The notes under the pieces were generated by a model, which did not search any database, was not told where the DNA came from, and worked only from the letters and a program-made list of their open reading frames with translations. 33,307 nucleotides of DNA from Gemmatimonadota bacterium (GTDB taxonomy: Bacteria > Gemmatimonadota > Gemmatimonadetes > Gemmatimonadales > Gemmatimonadaceae), in contig PMEM01000028.1 of assembly GCA_003155795.1 (NCBI GenBank), positions 4,144-37,450 of the forward strand, read 5' to 3'. Numbering within the stretch: position 1 is the first letter of the stretch; every line of letters starts with the position of its first letter. Shown here one piece after another: positions 31,375 to 33,307 of this stretch. The translations under genes and the position numbers were made by a program.

Positions 31375-33307
31375 TCAGCGTGCAAGCCAAAACGTTGCTT
31401 TGATCAGGAAGATATTCGTGGGCTGTTCGTGAAAAATGGCACTGACATCTCGATTAAACCCAAAGTCTCCAATTGGTGCGGTACCGCTACGGAGCTGTTG
31501 CCACACGAAGAAGATTGTTGAGCCCGGGCGATATTCCCACCGCATGACTGCATCGCCGAGCAGGCTCCGCATGTTGAAGTCGGGATCGCTGACCTGGAAG
31601 GAGTGAGCAGAGCCGTTTGCGTCGGGGTCTATCGTATACGTGCCGTTGCCGTCACGCGCAATCGTGCCGCGATCACTTCCATAGACGTCGAATATCCGAG
31701 TGCGCGGCGCCTGGAGTTCCTTGAAGCTGGTGAATTTGCCGGCTGCAATGAAAGGTTGTGCGTAGATCTGCAGGCTCAGATTGGTGGTAAAAGTCCAGTT
31801 GAGTCGAGTGTCGAGCGACAGTGTCGTTTGATGCAAGTTGGAGAAAACGTATCGCTTTCCGTACGTCAGTACCGCGAGCGGATCGGAAACCGTCTCAACG
31901 TACTGGTTGGAACTGTTCGTAACGCTCAGCGTCGGACCGAAGCTAAAATCGATGACTGAGTTCGGGCGAGCCTCGAGGCTGACATTTGCGGCCTTGGCGA
32001 AACCACCGGCTGCGTCGTGCTGATATTGCAGCTCTCCGCTTGCTATGAACGGCTTGCGTGAATCGCTGTTCACCGATGCGTCGAGACTCCACAGGCCCGG
32101 TATCATCGCAAGCGGACCACCTCGCGTCAGATCATCATGCAATTGATCCGGGGCGTAAGTAGCCTGTAATCCAGCAGTCCAGAGATTATTCCAAGTGCCG
32201 TTCATGACGACGGTGTTGCTCTGGCGGATCATCGTGTTGCCAAAATCCCACGCGTAGAACGATGCGCCGGTTATCGAGTATGATCGAAAGATTCGACCGG
32301 GATCATTGGATTGATAACCAAGCGCGGGCACTATTGATCGATAGTCAGCACGCGACAAAAATCCGACGTCGTTGATCTCAAAACCCGGCGACACTTCCTT
32401 ATAATCAAGCGACCCGAACCATTTCCCTCGTTTTTCGACTGCGAACTCGGCCATGTGGCCACTGAGTGACGTGCGCGTTGAGTCGACGCCGAGGTAAGCG
32501 GCGTCGGGGCGCTGGTAGTAGTGAGTGCTGGAGAGTTGCGTGCGCGTTATGGATTCGCGTGAACCATCGACTCGTGATGCTGTTACGTAGCCGCTTGCGA
32601 TCCAGTTGCGGGAATTCCAGGAGTGATCGAAGTCGACTCCGCCAAGTAACGCGCGCGACCGTAGCGCGTCTCTCACCGCCGTGTCGGCGACGTCACGATT
32701 GGTTGCGGTGAGTATTCCTCCGATAGCAGTATTGCCGTCGTCGAATTGGCGTTGCACGCGCGCAACGCCGTAATTGGTAAGTGGTTCTACCGTTGTGGTT
32801 CCGTGCGTACCGGCTGTTGTGACGTATCGTGCAGTCTCGTCTGCAGTGAGCCCGTCCATCAGTCCGACTGTCCAACCGTGTGTTCTGCCGGAGAGCTTGA
32901 CGGCGCCGAGGATTGTTGATGCATCGGGCGCATGGACATACGCGACATCCTGACCCGGAACGGCAAGTTCCGGCGTGCGTCCAATTCTGCGCGAATAGTA
33001 GAATATCTGCGAGTTGTAACTCGCGTTCGTTTGAGTCTGTCCGAACTGGAAAAGGTCGGCGCCGCTCAGGAAGAAAGGCCGCTTTTCGGGAAAGAACGTC
33101 TCGAACGCGGTGAGATTGACGACTGCTGGATCTACCTCGACCTGACCGAAATCCGGGTTGACAGTTGCGGTTAGCGTCAGACCGCTGGGCAAGCCGTAAT
33201 CAATATCTCCGCCAATAGATGGCTCCGCGTCATTTCGGCGATATAATGGATTGGAGCCGCTGCCCGGCGCGCGTGTGAGCTTGGTGCTCACGTATGGTAT
33301 GACATCC
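31375..33307 (-). CDS. DUF5916-family outer-membrane protein (5' partial)
   Basis: The frame is open through the right edge (upstream codons read DVIPYVS), so the GTG at 33291 is not the true start and the N terminus is missing. About 640 residues are visible. The block NPDFGQVEVDPAVVNLTAFETFFPEKRPFFLSGADLFQFG is the DUF5916 hallmark. The rest is a long series of amphipathic beta strands ending in an aromatic-rich FLIKATFWLAR, as in an outer-membrane beta-barrel. Full-length relatives usually carry a CBM9-like domain before DUF5916, here outside the window. Their function is not established; surface binding or export of polymers has been suggested. No neighbour in the window is clearly linked. 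Confidence 0.9.
   Translation of the reverse strand, partial: DVIPYVSTKLTRAPGSGSNPLYRRNDAEPSIGGDIDYGLPSGLTLTATVNPDFGQVEVDPAVVNLTAFETFFPEKRPFFLSGADLFQFGQTQTNASYNSQIFYYSRRIGRTPELAVPGQDVAYVHAPDASTILGAVKLSGRTHGWTVGLMDGLTADETARYVTTAGTHGTTTVEPLTNYGVARVQRQFDDGNTAIGGILTATNRDVADTAVRDALRSRALLGGVDFDHSWNSRNWIASGYVTASRVDGSRESITRTQLSSTHYYQRPDAAYLGVDSTRTSLSGHMAEFAVEKRGKWFGSLDYKEVSPGFEINDVGFLSRADYRSIVPALGYQSNDPGRIFRSYSITGASFYAWDFGNTMIRQSNTVVMNGTWNNLWTAGLQATYAPDQLHDDLTRGGPLAMIPGLWSLDASVNSDSRKPFIASGELQYQHDAAGGFAKAANVSLEARPNSVIDFSFGPTLSVTNSSNQYVETVSDPLAVLTYGKRYVFSNLHQTTLSLDTRLNWTFTTNLSLQIYAQPFIAAGKFTSFKELQAPRTRIFDVYGSDRGTIARDGNGTYTIDPDANGSAHSFQVSDPDFNMRSLLGDAVMRWEYRPGSTIFFVWQQLRSGTAPIGDFGFNRDVSAIFHEQPTNIFLIKATFWLAR

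Overview
The window looks like chromosomal DNA of a GC-rich, Gram-negative bacterium. The best fit is Gemmatimonadota, with Acidobacteriota second. This rests on gene content, not on a marker gene: two large Ser/Thr kinases with C-terminal TPR-type regions, an ECF sigma factor of the kinase-associated type, a SusC/SusD pair, a DUF5916-type outer-membrane protein and many small secreted or lipid-anchored proteins. I saw no rRNA, tRNA, CRISPR array, phage gene or insertion sequence.

Region 1 (1-5967) is regulatory. A Ser/Thr kinase cut by the left edge runs rightward. It converges on an ECF sigma factor that follows a second Ser/Thr kinase on the minus strand. In the sigma factor the acidic pair usual in region 2.2 is replaced by two threonines, which suggests activation by phosphorylation. 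A zinc-less MsrB lies upstream of the second kinase.

Region 2 (6180-9045) holds two paralogous secreted Tyr-rich proteins of exactly 281 residues each. Each has the same leader element at the same distance from its start and the same type of terminator. A divergent small lipoprotein sits between them.

Region 3 (9077-26089) is a large putative catabolic locus. On the minus strand are a CoA-acylating (methyl)malonate-semialdehyde dehydrogenase and an omega-amino-acid aminotransferase. On the plus strand are an SSS sodium symporter, an SDR, a D-malate/tartrate-type beta-decarboxylating dehydrogenase, a secreted nucleotide pyrophosphatase/phosphodiesterase, an M20 amidohydrolase, SusC, SusD, a P1-family (ThnT/NylC-like) Ntn amidohydrolase, a secreted metallo-beta-lactamase-fold protein and an e(P4)-like acid phosphatase lipoprotein. 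Together they match most steps of stepwise degradation of CoA, pantetheine and pantothenate to beta-alanine, acetyl-CoA and 2-oxoisovalerate. This is an inference; beta-alanyl peptides or other omega-amino-acid amides are alternatives.

Region 4 (26086-33307) is an assorted tail: a decayed PLP-dependent decarboxylase remnant, a DinB-like protein overlapping rmuC, an APC permease, an antitoxin/VapC pair with a clear promoter, a small lipoprotein, and a DUF5916 protein cut by the right edge. REP-like palindromic repeats flank rmuC, the permease and the toxin-antitoxin pair. One repeat cluster supplies the last residues of RmuC, and another forms the leader of the permease gene.
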